64,000 nt of DNA from Dirofilaria immitis. Lineage: Eukaryota; Nematoda; Chromadorea; Rhabditida; Onchocercidae. The notes beneath the pieces are model-generated. The model saw only the letters and a list, made by a program, of their open reading frames with translations. It was not told where the DNA came from and did not search any database. Where the stretch lies: positions 564,001 to 628,000 of the forward strand of contig JAKNDB010000015.1 of NCBI GenBank assembly GCA_024305405.1. The letters are read 5' to 3'. The translations under genes and the position numbers were made by a program. Positions 13,668 to 26,806 of the stretch are shown here, piece by piece (position 1 is the stretch's first letter; each line of letters begins with the position of its first letter).

Positions 13668-14555
13668 CTGTAGGTCTAGATAACCGTTGTAATAAAGTGT
13701 ACAAAATGTACAATGCATAAAATTATAGGGTAAATGATGTTGACCATGGCAATTTATTAGATAATGCGATTGATGATGATGATGATGATAATAATAGGAG
13801 TTCGAATGATAGTGAGAAAATAATCTCATTGATTTATCATGATAACGATGGTAATTTAATAAAATCATCATTACAACAATAACTGATGATAATTTCGTAG
13901 TAAAATTATTGAAAATGCTTTTGATATATTGAAAAATCTCGACATTTTTCAGATAATTCAATATTCTTATACAATCAGTAATTTTTAACGAAAGCAGAAG
14001 ATTGAATTAGATTCAAATCTTGAACTGAATTAGATTCAAATCTTGAATCATTCTCGTTCAATTTATCAATGATGTCATTCATTAATTATAAATGTTGTCG
14101 AAAATTTTTCGACAACAATAACCAGAATATGATAAATAGTTGAAGCTGATTAAATAATTCGTTATATGTGAATGTTAAAGAAGATTGGAATACTGTAAAT
14201 TGGAATAAAAATTTGATATAATCAAGATATTGAATTTAGATCGAAATTGAATACAATTCATAGATCATAAGGTGAAGTTGGCGAGAGAAAGATTTCAATC
14301 ATTTGAATCTGAATCACTTATTTTTTTACTATGAAATGATAATGTTGCTGTAAACAAACGAGAGGATGTAATTAAGTGATCACATTTCAAAAATATTAGC
14401 TAAACATTTTTTCGATACTAAAAATATACGATCTCATCCTCGCCTCGAGAATACTTTTTATTTTCAAAATGCTATCTTGATGGATAACATTGTTGAGTAT
14501 ATATCGATCAATGATTTTATTTTGATTTATTTTCTCAAGAATTTTACTCAACTGA

Positions 14556-14662
14556 TACATACATATGTATATACACGTGTATGTGTATATGTGTACGCGT
14601 GTGCGTGTGTGTGTGTGTATGTGTGTATGTGTACGCATATGTATGTATGTATGTATGTGTTT
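14556..14662. repeat. Compound GT / GTAT microsatellite
   Basis: Alternating purine-pyrimidine run (acatatgtatatacacgtgt, then GT repeats, then tatg repeats). It gives spurious open frames on both strands. Confidence 0.9.
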
Positions 14663-14744
14663 AAAAAGTGCATTGTATAACAATTTTGAAATAGCGAAAA
14701 ATTTCAAATCACTATAATAAATTACTATTCAGGTCTCGAATAGA

Positions 14745-14771
14745 TGTTATATCATATCATATCATATCATA
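14745..14771. repeat. (atatc)n microsatellite
   Basis: About five tandem copies of the pentamer atatc. Confidence 0.9.
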
Positions 14772-15231
14772 CAAAATTATGAGAAAACTAACAGAATGCT
14801 TATGAAGTTCATCGTCCAGGTATAATAGTGATAGTGATGTAGGATGATTATCATATGAATATCAAACTTATACTTACTTATATTTAATAGTTTTCTGAAT
14901 CTTAGAATCAATTTATTGATATTTAAATTTATGATTTATTAGAATGAGTAATTAATTATGCAAAGAACTAAATAATATGCTAAAGGAGGAAAAAAATTGT
15001 GCAATTTCATTTTTACCTTAAATTTTATATCAAAAAATTCTAACTTATATTTTATATCGATCAAAGAACAAAACGCATCGATAATAATATAAAATAATAT
15101 CATTTATTATAGTTAAATATCATTTCCAATATCGCTTCAAATATTTGACATTAAGTAGTTTGTAGTTATTGAACGTTACACTTATTCGATACTAAAAATG
15201 ATGTTGCATAACGTAATCTTATCTTTTCTAA

Positions 15232-15612
15232 AACAATTACAAGTGTAAAAACAAAATTCAAAAATTACCTATATTTTTTATATATTTAGGACGTATCTAT
15301 ATAATTACAGGTGTAAAAACAAAATTAAGAAATTACCTGTTCTTATATATTTAGAATGCATTTATGTAATTACAGGTGTAAAAACAAAATTAAATTATTT
15401 GTATATTTAGAGCGTATCTATATAATTAAAGGTGTAAAAATAAAATTAAAATAGCTGTTTTTATATATTTAGAATGTATTCATATAATAATTATAGGTGT
15501 AAAAACAAAATTAAAAAATTACCTATATTTTTTATATATTTAGGACGTATCTATATAATTACAGGTGTAAAAATAAAATTAAGAAATTACCTATTCTTAT
15601 ATATTTAGAATA
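15232..15612. repeat. Minisatellite, about 55-75 bp unit, six copies
   Basis: Unit centred on attacaggtgtaaaaacaaa, followed by ttatatatttag and a(a/c)gtatctatataa. Copies differ in length by small internal deletions. Confidence 0.85.
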
Positions 15613-15929
15613 AATTCTACTTATCACAAAAATTACAAGGATCAGTCCTATTTTGCTGATTGAAAAATAATTTCAATAAATAATAGATCGTGAAAAAGAA
15701 AAAAATGGATCGTTAATTATGGTATCTTTATGAAAACTTATTATTTTTGTACTATTATTTATTTGATCAGTAAGATAAATTCAAATATATCTTCATGATC
15801 AGATAATAAGCTAATTAATAAACAAACATAGCAAGTGATGATATTAAGCAATTCCTATTTCAACGAATTTATATTATCATGATAATGATTTATCGATTAT
15901 ATATTATAAACAAAAAAATTTTAACTAAC

Positions 15930-15944
15930 CGTTTTTTGATCCAT
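15930..15944 (-). CDS. Candidate first exon of the calponin-repeat gene
   Basis: On the minus strand ATG GAT CAA AAA ACG is followed by the donor GTTAGTTAA. It ends in phase 0, matching the phase-0 start of the exon at 13667, which would give MDQKT-EYAKQQ. An AATAG precedes the ATG by one base and could be an acceptor. The implied intron is about 2.3 kb, similar to the next one (2.1 kb). This is an inference from phase and consensus only. Confidence 0.3.
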
Positions 15945-17245
15945 TCTATTATCGTATCGTATATCAAATGATTTTCCGTTTTGTAATGATAGAAATGTAG
16001 AAAATACGACGTATTTTATTTTCAAAAATTGCGATGATCCTACTTATTGGTTCGGTAAAAATGATTTTTAAAAAAAATGCTGAAAAATTTGTCATTTCAG
16101 CTTCAACATTATTGTAGTATTATCAAATATTCCAGCCTGTTTTATTTGTAATTTGCTTTCACCAATAAATAAATATTTCTTCGCTTCTTTTCTTCACACC
16201 TAAATAATACAGGTAATATGTATGATGAATTATTTTTGAACAAAATAATCATTCTAATATCACATAATTAAATCGCTTTTTCATCATTGCATATATTTAT
16301 GTTTCATTGATAAAAAATGATACATTGGTTCATAAATAATTTTATATCATTTGATTAATGATTGTAAGAAAAATGTTAATGAAACATTTCGTCAATATAA
16401 TCTATTCGTTTTTTCAAAAAAAAAAATAAAAAATAAAAATTAAGAAAAAGCGATGAGAAAATTAAAGAAAAGTTTTGGAAAATTGAAAAATTAAATTAAT
16501 AAAATAAATGATAAAATGATTTTTTCAAACATTTATAAATTTCAAAATTTGAATTTACATTCAAACCTAAAATCTAAAATTAACTATCATTTCATAATTT
16601 TATATTTATTTCATAATTTTCGTTATCATATTATCATATTATTCATATATACATATATCTATATATCTTATATAAATAATAAAGTTGAAATGGTTCAAGA
16701 GAATAATGAAAAACAAAAAGTCAAATATAGAAGGTTTATGATTTTTATACGATATCTAAATAATTAATTATTTTTATATAATATCAAAATAATCAATTCA
16801 TTAAACTTTTTGTCATCGCTAAATTAATAAGTAACACATAATCTCCTAAAAATGAATATGTCATATAGATTTTACAGTGGATTAAATAAACTTTTGAAAA
16901 AAAAACTTCTGTCAAGAAAGAAAAAAAAGTAAATAGAACGAATGATACCGTAATTTATTAGCTATCCTAAAATTTCATCAAAAAATGAATTTAACAATTT
17001 TACATAATTGAACTTGACATTCTTCCGCTAATAACTTTTTCTAATGCATGTTTTTCAGAATTTAAAGAAGAATTGAATTCAGCATTTTTTTTCTCGAGAA
17101 AAATGAAAAGAAAGAAAAGAAAAACGAAACAACAATAGAATAAATTCAAAATATATAATGAAAAATAAATAAAAAAATTTTAATTGATTTGATTTCTGTA
17201 ATAGAATAATTCTATGAATGAATAATTTTTGTAATGATAATGATA

Positions 17246-17277
<32 letters not shown>

Positions 17278-17501
17278 ACGAATGGAAATATGATTCTATG
17301 ATAGTGATAATACATAGGAATGAAAATGATTTATTGAAACAGTAAATAAATGAATGGAATTTAGCGAAAAAAAAGTTAAAAAAATTTTTTTTTCAATTCA
17401 ATATTTGCAGATATATATTATTGTATGAAAAGAAAAAAACTTTAAATATTTTTAAATAGAATATTGATGATAAATTATAAGAAGATTAATAATACTTCAG
17501 A

Positions 17502-17922
17502 CGATGATAAATTAAAGATTAACAATACTTCATATGGATAATACTGAACATGATAAAAGTTTTGTTACCAGCAATATAAATAATATTGACACTGATGGCA
17601 ACAAATCTTTTATCATTTATTGAAATAAAAAAATATTTGATCTAAATTCAAATCAGACAATACTGTTAAAATACATTTCAAAAATTCACCTAATAATTTC
17701 TATATAATAACGATAGCAGACAGATAAATGTGATGATAAATTAAAGAAGATTAACAATATTTCATACTGATAATATTGACACTGATGGCAACAAATCTTT
17801 TATCATTTATTGAAATAAAAAATATTTGATTTAAATTCAAGTGAGATAATATTTTTTACGAATGTTTTTCAAAAATTCACCTAATACTTTTGATATGATA
17901 ATGATAGGAGATAGGAAAAAAT
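17502..17922. repeat. Tandem duplication, about 200 bp unit
   Basis: Copies at about 17502-17729 and 17731-17922 share gacactgatggcaacaaatc, cttttatcatttattgaaat and ttcaaaaattcacctaata. Confidence 0.8.
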
Positions 17923-18904
17923 GGATATCTTTTAACTACCCAACTAATCATTTCATAACTTATCATATAATCAAGAATAAGTGCGCCATGCAAGCATTAG
18001 CATAAAAGCTTTCTCGACAAACATACATATTTTTCATCAGTCATATTTCTATAATTCCGATTACTAATTTTATGCAAAACGAATAGAGACGATTATAATA
18101 TATTGTATTTCTAAATCGAGAACACACAATCTTCTACAGTAGAAGATACATTGAATGTATCAGTTTTTGTCGAGAAATATTGATAGAATTGTTCAACGTA
18201 GGTCAAAAATAAAATATTATAATATTAAAGATTAAACGAATATGATAATAAAGTCTAATATTAAATTGAATTTATTGAAGTATTAAATTTCAAATATTTT
18301 AAATAAAAAAATTTCATAAATTAAAGGAAAAAAAATTGCAAATCTATTTCATACATGAGAAATTTATCATTAATGATAAGAAAGAAGAATGTTTGAATTG
18401 TTAAGATAACGCTTATCGAAATATTTCGAAATAAAACATTGGAAAAAATAAAAAGTTGAAATCAAATAATTTTAAGATATAAATTAAAATTGAAAATATT
18501 CCATTACAATATCATTTAAAACTTAAATTCAAATTCAAATAACAAATAATTAAAATTAAGCGAAAAAAATGAAAATAGATGAAAATTTCGATACTATTAT
18601 TATTATGCTTAATTATAAAATTTTGTTAATGATAATTTTGATAAATTATCCATTTCTAAAAAGAATTAAATTAATAAGCATAATTTTAAATATAATATTA
18701 TATGCAAATTTTCATCCTACTCTATCAATTATTTTGATTAAATAAAAGATTGTTAAAATTTTCAATTCTCAATCATTTACCAAATCATTTTATTATGCAT
18801 GAATAAATTTATAGTAAGTTCATCAACCTTCAAAATGATTTCATCTCTAATTTATTTCCTTTGTTGAAAATAAAATAAATATTTTATGCCATCTTAATAT
18901 TAAT

Positions 18905-19022
18905 ATTGATTAGAGGCTTTAAATATTCATTTTCAATTTTGATGAAATCATTTGGAGTAAATTCGTGATTGGACCTTAAATGTTCATTTTCAATTTTGAT
19001 GAAATCATTTGGAGTAAACTCG
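18905..19022. repeat. Tandem doublet, about 60 bp unit
   Basis: Two adjacent copies of a unit containing ttcattttcaattttgatga and aatcatttggagtaaa. Confidence 0.85.
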
Positions 19023-19432
19023 CTCATTAACAAACTAATCAGTTAGTGACGAAATATTATTATTAACAGAGATAATAAAAACAAATGGAGAAAAAAGTGG
19101 AAAAATCGATTAACTTATTAGATCGATTAATCTATTAAATCGATTAACCTATTAACCTGTTAACCTATTAACCTTATAATATAGTTAAAAATACATGGAA
19201 CGAAATATTTTTGCTAATATAATAAAATTTAATTTCCAATGATTTGTTCATCCTTAGAGTATGATCCAAAAAAAAAATGAAATTTAAATTAGAGAGAGAG
19301 AGAGAGAGTGAAGTGAAGCATATACAGCTATTGTGACGACATAAGCCATACATAGTCAATTAATGAAACGCAATCAAGAAATGCCTTTTTTTTTTTTGAA
19401 ATCAATAAAAGACATAAGATATGCACAAAATT

Positions 19433-19472
19433 CATGCATTCATGCATGCATGCATGCATGCATGAATGCATG
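19433..19472. repeat. (CATG)n palindromic microsatellite
   Basis: A run of about eight gcatgcat-type tetramers. It is self-complementary throughout and so can form a cruciform. Confidence 0.9.
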
Positions 19473-19559
19473 CTTCTATTATTCAACAATAAAATTGATT
19501 TGCATGTGAACACTAGCGAAAATTTTACTAAATTGGGTATTTTTGTTAGTTATATAAGA

Positions 19560-19850
19560 TCATTCGATAATTCGATAATTCGATCATTCAATCATTGAAT
19601 CATTCGACCACTCGACCATTCAATCTAATCACTCGATCAGTCGATCAGACAACTCAAATTTTATTAAATTACATCCGATCATTCAATCATTCGATAATTC
19701 GATTATTCGATCATTCGATCATTTAATCAATCACTCAATCAATCGATCAGATAACTTATTCAAATTCTATTAAATTGGATAGATTGGTTAGTTGCGTAGA
19801 ATAATTCAGTCATTCAATCATTCGATTATTCGACCAGACAATTTATTTAA
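19560..19850. repeat. Degenerate (atcattcg)n minisatellite
   Basis: Dozens of 8-10 nt variants of cgatcattcaatcattcg, in three blocks separated by short spacers containing tcaaatt(c/t)tattaaatt. Confidence 0.8.
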
Positions 19851-20376
19851 CTGATAATTAGTTAATTAAGAGCATTGATCAGTAAAATGAACACAAAGAA
19901 AAACTATTTCTCATTTTCTTGCAAAAATTAGAAATTACTTATCAACAAATGACAACATTTTAGAATTGATATGTTTGATAATTTATTGATAATTTAAATT
20001 TTACCACGATATTTGTATAGATGATGATAATTTAAGTGATAATAAAGTTTGTATTTTCGAATGAAATTTCTTTTAACATTTTACAATGCACAATGATTAA
20101 AATTTCCGTTCCATTAATAATTATCATTAAGTTTTTCTTTTATTAGGTGCTAATTATTATAATTATATATGATTTATGATTCATTTTACATTTTATATTA
20201 CAATTAAGAAGTTATCAAATTCGAGTAAAAACTTACTATAAGCTTAATTAAGCTTAACTCAGGTAACTAAAGTCATAGTTTATCTTTTATATGGAAAAAT
20301 AAAATTTCTTCCACAATCATAAATAAGATTAGCAAATTATTTTTTGAAAATTGTGTGCAAAAAGCAATATTGGAAA

Positions 20377-20915
20377 AGTTTTACAACAAATGGAAATCGA
20401 CCAATCGTTTTCGAAATAATATATTAGAACTTAACCTGTTTGAAGCAATTATCCATTTCATCTAAACTATTAGAATAGTTATATTAAAAAAGCTCTGCAA
20501 CAAATGCAAATCAATCAATCAATCAATCGATCGATCATTTTCGAAACGGTGTATTAGAAATGGAATAATGCTTAATCTGTTTGAAGCAATTATCCATTTC
20601 AATTAAAGTATTAGAATAGTTATATTAAAAAAGTTCTGAAACAAATGCGAATCGATCAATCAATCAATCAATCGATTGATCATTTTCGAAACGATGTATT
20701 AGAAATGGAATAATGCTTAACCTGTTTGAAACGATTATCCATTTCAAATTAAACTATTAGAATAGTTATAGTGAAAAAGTTTTGCAACAAATGCAAATCG
20801 ATCAATCAATCAATCAATCAATCAATCGATCATTTTCGAAACGATATATTAGAAATGGAATAATGCTTAAACTGTTTGAAGCAATTATCCATTTCATCTA
20901 AACTATTAAAAATAC
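20377..20915. repeat. Tandem repeat, about 140 bp unit, four copies
   Basis: Each unit runs from (g/a)caacaaatgcaaatc through a variable (atca)n stretch, cattttcgaaac, tattagaaatggaataatgc and gaagcaattatccatttca. Copies differ mainly in the length of the internal (atca)n tract. Confidence 0.9.
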
Positions 20916-21369
20916 TTCATAAATGATTCAATATATTGTTGAGATAGATAATATATATGTGGGATGATGGAACGAGAAATTTCCATTGAACAGTTGAAAC
21001 CGGTTTTCCTGATTGAATAGGAACAATGATGAGTTATGAAGTGAAAATGAAAAAAGAGAGGGAGGAAGAGAAATTAGGATGAGGAAAAGGATAGGGAGAT
21101 GAAAGAAGAAAGAAGGATCACGAAATTGTCACTAATTATCATATCATATCATGTTGATGAAATCTTCATTTCTAAATTTTCAATTAATTTTTGTTTGTTA
21201 AATTTAAGCACAAATACTTTATCATTTGATAATATATCATTGAGAGAAATGCTTGAGAAATACTAATAATTATGTGATTTTTTTATTTATCTTTAAAATC
21301 ATTTTAAATTATAATTAAAATATCGATAAGATATCATCGATGAATTTTTCATATCACGATTAATGACAA

Positions 21370-21640
21370 TTGATAATTAAGCTTATTAATTACTCTCGTT
21401 ATCAGAATTATTACCGCTATTCTTCTTCCTATTCATTACTATTATTGATAATTAAACTTAATAATTATTATCAGAATTGTTATCATTATTCTTTGCCTTC
21501 TTTATTACCGTTAATGATTATTGATGATTCTTCGTCTTCTTCATTACCATTATTGATAATTGATAATTAAACTTATTAATTATTCCCATTATCAGCATTA
21601 CTATCGCTACCATTTCTTCTTCTTCTTCGTTACCATTTAT
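21370..21640. repeat. Degenerate repeat, about 80 bp unit
   Basis: Three to four imperfect copies containing ttgataattaa(a/g)cttatta, then attatcagaattgttatc and ttcttcttc. Confidence 0.65.
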
Positions 21641-22963
21641 CATCATTTTATATCTATTATTATTTTGTCATTAATTAACTATTTTAATGACAACAAAGAA
21701 ATATATATCACTTATTGATAATACAATTAATTCTATTCTATGGCACAATTTATCATTATATCGGCATATCAATAATTCTTTTTATCACTCATTAATATTT
21801 GTTATCATATAAAACAAAAAAAAATAATTGAAATTTTGTTTAATCAGTCGAGAAAAGCTACAGTAGTTAGTTGACAAATAATATAAATATATATAAGATC
21901 AACAGTATATTACGGTAAGTGAATTCATTATTATTTTGTTATTCTGTCTGTTCATTATAATCAAATATTTATTTAACAGGTGCAAAGGTCAGAGTTTAAG
22001 TTGTTGAAGTTGAGATAAAAAGTAAATATAAATATTTAAAAATTTTTTTCCTATTATTCAGTTTTAGGCTCAGTTTCTATCAAGTTTATATATTCTCTAT
22101 CGTAATTGTTGGCTAAATAAGCTTTTGATCTTCTTATCAAATAAAAATTTCGTAATCAAATTTAATCAATTCTTGATAAATAATCTATAAATAACAACAT
22201 CGTACATCGTGTGAGAATATCAGAATTTGAAAATTCTCAAAATTTTTTATCACCTGGATTCTTTCACATATTATTAAGCTGTAAAATAGAACTTATATCA
22301 CAGAGTGATTTTCTGTATTCTTTCTTCATTGATAAATTATTGTTAGCATTGATATTTAAACAAGCATTCTGATAAACGTTGTAACATGTGAGGTAGGATT
22401 GCTTCTTTCTGTGGGGATGGAAGTTCAAAGTTCAAAGTTTACTTTTAATCTTCTTTGGGAGTTACTGATTCGTAAAAGATGAAAATTCAGTCTTGTTATT
22501 TGATATAACTGTATGTATTAAGTTTTGGTAGTTTTTACACTCTTGTAGAGACGAGATGATAGCATTATCATTTTTCTTTTCTATCAGATAAAACTATATA
22601 ATCGAATTTAAACTATTCTATTATCATAATCAGTAATCAAAGTTTTTATATGTTGCCTAAAAAAATATCAGAATATGAAAATTTCAAATTTTTAAATCTT
22701 CCTATTTTATCTTCTTCAGAAGGATTTTTCATTTGTGTGAAAAAAATCTCTCTTTTGCTTATCTAATATCAATCTTTGATAAGAGTGTATTAGGTTGTAA
22801 AATGTTATTAGGTTATAAAATAGGAATTCCTTTATCTATTCTAATTTAAATTGTAACTTAAATTTCTTTTTCAAGGCTAATGATAATCGATGATTTGAAA
22901 CTAAATGTATACGTATTTATTTTTTAAATTAAGCATTTCTTGATTTGCATATAATTAATTTTT

Positions 22964-22970
22964 ATTTCAG
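22964..22970 (+). promoter_or_regulatory. Probable spliced-leader acceptor of the MPP-alpha gene
   Basis: TTTATTTCAG ends at 22970, three bases before the start codon at 22974. This is a strong nematode 3' splice site with no coding exon upstream. Trans-splicing of a leader is the likely use. Confidence 0.6.
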
Positions 22971-22973
22971 ATA

Positions 22974-25900
22974 ATGGTACGATCGAAGTTTTGTTATATT
23001 TGTACGAGACTTCTAGAGAAAGTACCTCGTTCTCAGCTAAGGTAATCTTCGAAAATTTATATTTTAAATGAGAATCATTATTAGGTATGAGGAATAATTT
23101 AATTGTATTACGATTACAATTAAATAAGATCATTGGATAGTTATGATGATGATGAAAGATAAAGGCTTAAGTCGTATGCTTATTTTGTATAACCTGTAAG
23201 ATTCTTCTTATCGTTTTCGAACATCGTTTTGTCTTATCAGTAAAGTAGTATTTGCAATCCATTGAAATATTACACACAATTTCGCTCTTTTAGTACAGAA
23301 TGAAGCTCAAAAGTTACGGTTTTTGTTATTATCAATTCAAAGTTGAAGACGGTTTTTGCTATTATTATTAATTCTCAATTTATCTTATCATTTTTCCAAG
23401 TGTATTAAATATATAATTCTCACATAATAATATTACTTGTTTCAGGAATTTTTCTTCAAAAGGGAAAAAGGGATCAGCAGCTTCTAATTATGCTACTGCT
23501 TCTCCACTTCTAGAAAAATCTAATGTGTGTTTTCCGTTTTTTTTCCATAAAACTTAGTCAATTGGTCATTTAAGCAATTTAATGAAGCTTTAAAATGAGG
23601 AAGTGTTAAGAAGTAGAAGAATTTTGATGCGTTTTTCTTTTTCAAATTTTCGTGGAATATATAGCTTTAACTGTGATATTTTTATTTTCAGAATTTTGTT
23701 GATATTAATAGTGTATCGTTACGGGAACCAGTCCCTGGACTTTCAGAAGCAAAATATTTGAAGCAAACTGATGTTAAACCGTTTGACACAAAATTAACAG
23801 TATTAGAAAATGGACTTAAAATAGCTACTGAACCACATTATGGAATGTATTGTACTGTTGGAGGTTTGTCGAATTTTGTTTTTTTTCTTAAGAACGTAAT
23901 TTCATCATTTTGATCGAAATGATTACTCATCCATATTATATCATCTTGTGATTATATTATTATATAAGGAAATAAAGCTGCATGCCGTGCCATTTTCTAT
24001 TTCATTATAATGCATTCATTTTTTCTGAAATTTTTTTCAGTCATTTTGGTTGCAAGATTTTTCAGTTTATTTTTAAGTGAACTATAATAATGCATTATTT
24101 CGAATTTTTAAAAGTGTGAATTTGCAGTTGCAATAGATGCTGGTTCGCGTTATGAAGTTGGCTATCCCTTTGGTACTTCTCATTTCATTGAAAAACTCGC
24201 CTTTACGTTAAGTATTCGCTCATTAATTCTATTTGTTTCGTAATTGTCATAAAATTTAACAAAATATTCTTTTTTTATGAATTTTTTCTTAAATTTCTTG
24301 TTACCTGCTGCTTATTCTCCGTCATTTTCCTCATTCTTTTCTAATTCTTCATGGAAAACTATATTTGTTTTATGATATTTTCAAAATAAATAAATTATGG
24401 AACTGGATAAATTTTATTTTAGGGTACACCATCTTTTCCAAGTAAGGAAGATTTGTTCCGTTTATTGGAACAGCGTGGTGCTTTAATTGATTGTCAGTCA
24501 ACAAAAGATACATTTATATATGCATCTTCTTGTCAAATCGATGGTTTTTCAGATATAGTTAGATTAATTGCTGATTCTGTGCAAAGACCAATTATTAATT
24601 CAAATAATGTAAGTTTTGAATACTATATATAAACTATCAAAGGAAACAATTTTTAAGACTACATGTATTCGGAAGAAAAACTATGAAGTCAAATGGAATA
24701 AAATTTTACAGATGGAAGACGCTCGATTAATTATTGATTTCGAAAATAAAGATATGAATTCGAAACCAGAATGTGAACCTTTACTTACCGATTGGATACA
24801 TGCTGTAACCTTTTTAGTTTTTATGTACTGACGAATTAATATGAGTAATGAATTTTGAATGAATTGATTAATATAAAGTGGAATGGATCAATCGAATCGG
24901 TTTAAGTTCAACCTTAGTTTTATATTATAAGATTTGGATTAGTAAGCTTTTGCAGGCTGCTTATAACGGTAATACTATGGGTTTTACCAAATATTGCCCT
25001 GAAGAAAGCATAGCGAACATAAATCAAGAGCATATTTATACATTCATGAAGCAGTACTATAAGCCAAGCCGTATAGTAGTTGCCGGTAAATCATTCCTTA
25101 GATTGTATTTTCTTGTTAGTGATTTTCTTTTTTTTCTGATCTCTGGTGAAGATATTCTGATAAGTTCCTTATTTTGATACCTGATTGACTGGCCTATTCA
25201 AATATCTATATTTCACAGCATTGAAGCTTTGTAAAAAATTTTCCTTCTCTATCTTGAACAACAGAACTTCACAATATTTTTTTCATCATTTAAATTGTTC
25301 AACTTTTGTTTCAAAAATTTCACGCAAAATATGGTTACTAAAAAATTGTAATGGCTCAATGGAAACAATTTACCAGCTAAATATTTATCATATGCACCCT
25401 TAAAATTTGCAGGTATTGGTGTTGACCATGATTCTTTGGTTTCTTTATCCGAAGAACTTTTCGATGATTCGAAAACAGCGTGGGCAGAAAATCCGTCATT
25501 ACTTCTTGAAAAAGAACCTCCAGTAGATGATTCATTTGCACAATACACAGGTGGAGAAAAACTTGTAAGCTTATTTTTGAATTTGTATGCTGATGTTAGT
25601 TTTTATCATATGGTTTAGGTTATTACAATAACATTAATTAAGATTTAAAGATATAAATTTGAAGTGGAAAATTTGTTATGTTCCAGATTGTGAAGGATCT
25701 CAGCTGTATGGCTCTTGGTCCAACCCCGTATCCTAATCTTGCTCACTTTGTTCTTGGTTTCGAAAGTTGTGGATATCTTGATGACGATTTTGTAGCTTTT
25801 TGCGTTCTGCAGTCACTTATGGGAGGAGGAGGCAGTTTCAGTGCTGGTGGACCAGGTAAAGGGATGTATACGAGATTATATGTTGATGTCCTAAATAGGT

Positions 25901-26806
25901 AAGAATTTATTTAGAAATGATTTTTGTGTTCCTTGTATAGTTTGCATTTTTTAAAAATATCGTATATTTTTTTAAAAGTATTTTGAATTCTGAATATAAT
26001 TACTGGATTGATGGATTTTAGGCATCACTGGTTGTATAATGCAACAGCTTATAACCATGCTTACAAGGAATCAGGAATTTTCCACATTCAAGCATCTAGC
26101 GATCCATCACGGGTTCATTTTCTTCTGTAGTTTGCTGATCTTTTCTGCTGATATGCGTGTTCTTTTTCTTTTTCTTTTTTTTCAAATCAATTTTTAGATT
26201 GACGAAACAGCCAGAGTGATATTGGAACAATTTTTGCTACTCTCTGAAGGAGCAGAGAAGGAAGAATTATCTCGTGCTAAAACTCAATTGAAAAGTCAAC
26301 TGATGATGAATTTAGAAGTGCGACCTGTTATGTTTGAGGATTTAGCTCGGCAAGTTATGGGACATGGTTATCGGCGAAAACCGAGTGAATATGTTGAAAA
26401 AATCGGTAATTGCTGTTTATATTTTTTGACTGCTAAAATTTTCCAGAATTATCGATTCACTAATATGAGTTTGGGTCCAATTCCTTGATTTAATTTAGAA
26501 ATGTATTTTTGATCTTTATATTCAAATGAAAAACCAGGACTATCGTTAGAATTTAAACTTATCTGACGTATCGTTAATAATGTTCATTTATCAGATATGG
26601 TAACAAATAATGATATCAAGAGGATAGCAGAACGTATGCTGTCGAAGCGTCCTTCAGTTGTCGGTTATGGTGATGTCAAATGTATTCCACATTATGAAGT
26701 AATTGACAAATGTGTTGCAAAAGACATCTTGGATATCTCAAATCAAAAGGATTCTTCCGCTTCTAAAATCGCATTGTTATTTAGGTGTATTTCAGATTAC
26801 AATTAG
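22974..26806 (+). CDS. mppa-1: Mitochondrial processing peptidase alpha subunit
   Basis: Twelve exons: 22974-23041, 23446-23524, 23692-23863, 24128-24206/7, 24423-24608, 24712-24804, 24956-25085, 25413-25564, 25687-25898, 26022-26112, 26198-26405 and 26595-26806; about 560 residues. The N-terminus (MVRSKFCYICTRLLEKVPRS) is a basic, acid-free mitochondrial presequence. The M16 N-domain has HFIEKLAFTGTPSFPS where the catalytic beta subunit has HxxEH, so it is the non-catalytic alpha subunit. The alpha-specific glycine-rich loop is present (GGGGSFSAGGPGKGMYTRLY). MPP removes presequences in the matrix; the alpha subunit binds and feeds the substrate. Oddity: the exon 4/5 junction needs ACG|GGT, but the genome reads ACG TTAAGT, so the only GT (24207) leaves the frame one base short. 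AATAAA lies at 26861. The 3' part was duplicated downstream (remnant about 31800-32040). Confidence 0.9.

Larger units (their letters stand above)
13668..22973. other. Repeat-rich intergenic region
   Basis: About 9 kb with no supportable exon apart from the candidate at 15930-15944. It is dominated by microsatellites and minisatellites, listed separately, and by TGATAA/TTATCA words. Short open frames here (14396-14707 -, 14477-14680 +, 16516-16767 +, 17079-17315 -, 21370-21570 +) are translations of simple repeats. Confidence 0.55.

Noticed and set aside
13668..13961. Extension of the calponin-repeat exon to an ATG at 13961
   Set aside because: The extra protein is His/Tyr-rich low complexity from a GATGAT repeat, and a CTACAG acceptor in the right phase lies at 13668.
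14396..14707. Overlapping open frames on both strands
   Set aside because: Both are translations of the GT/GTAT microsatellite (His/Thr/Tyr and Val/Cys/Tyr runs).
17079..17315. Serine-rich frame on the minus strand
   Set aside because: It is the translation of a (GAT)n run (about 17235-17278).
25249..25548. Minus-strand frame over MPP-alpha exon 8
   Set aside because: Shadow of the plus-strand exon, which carries the conserved protein.
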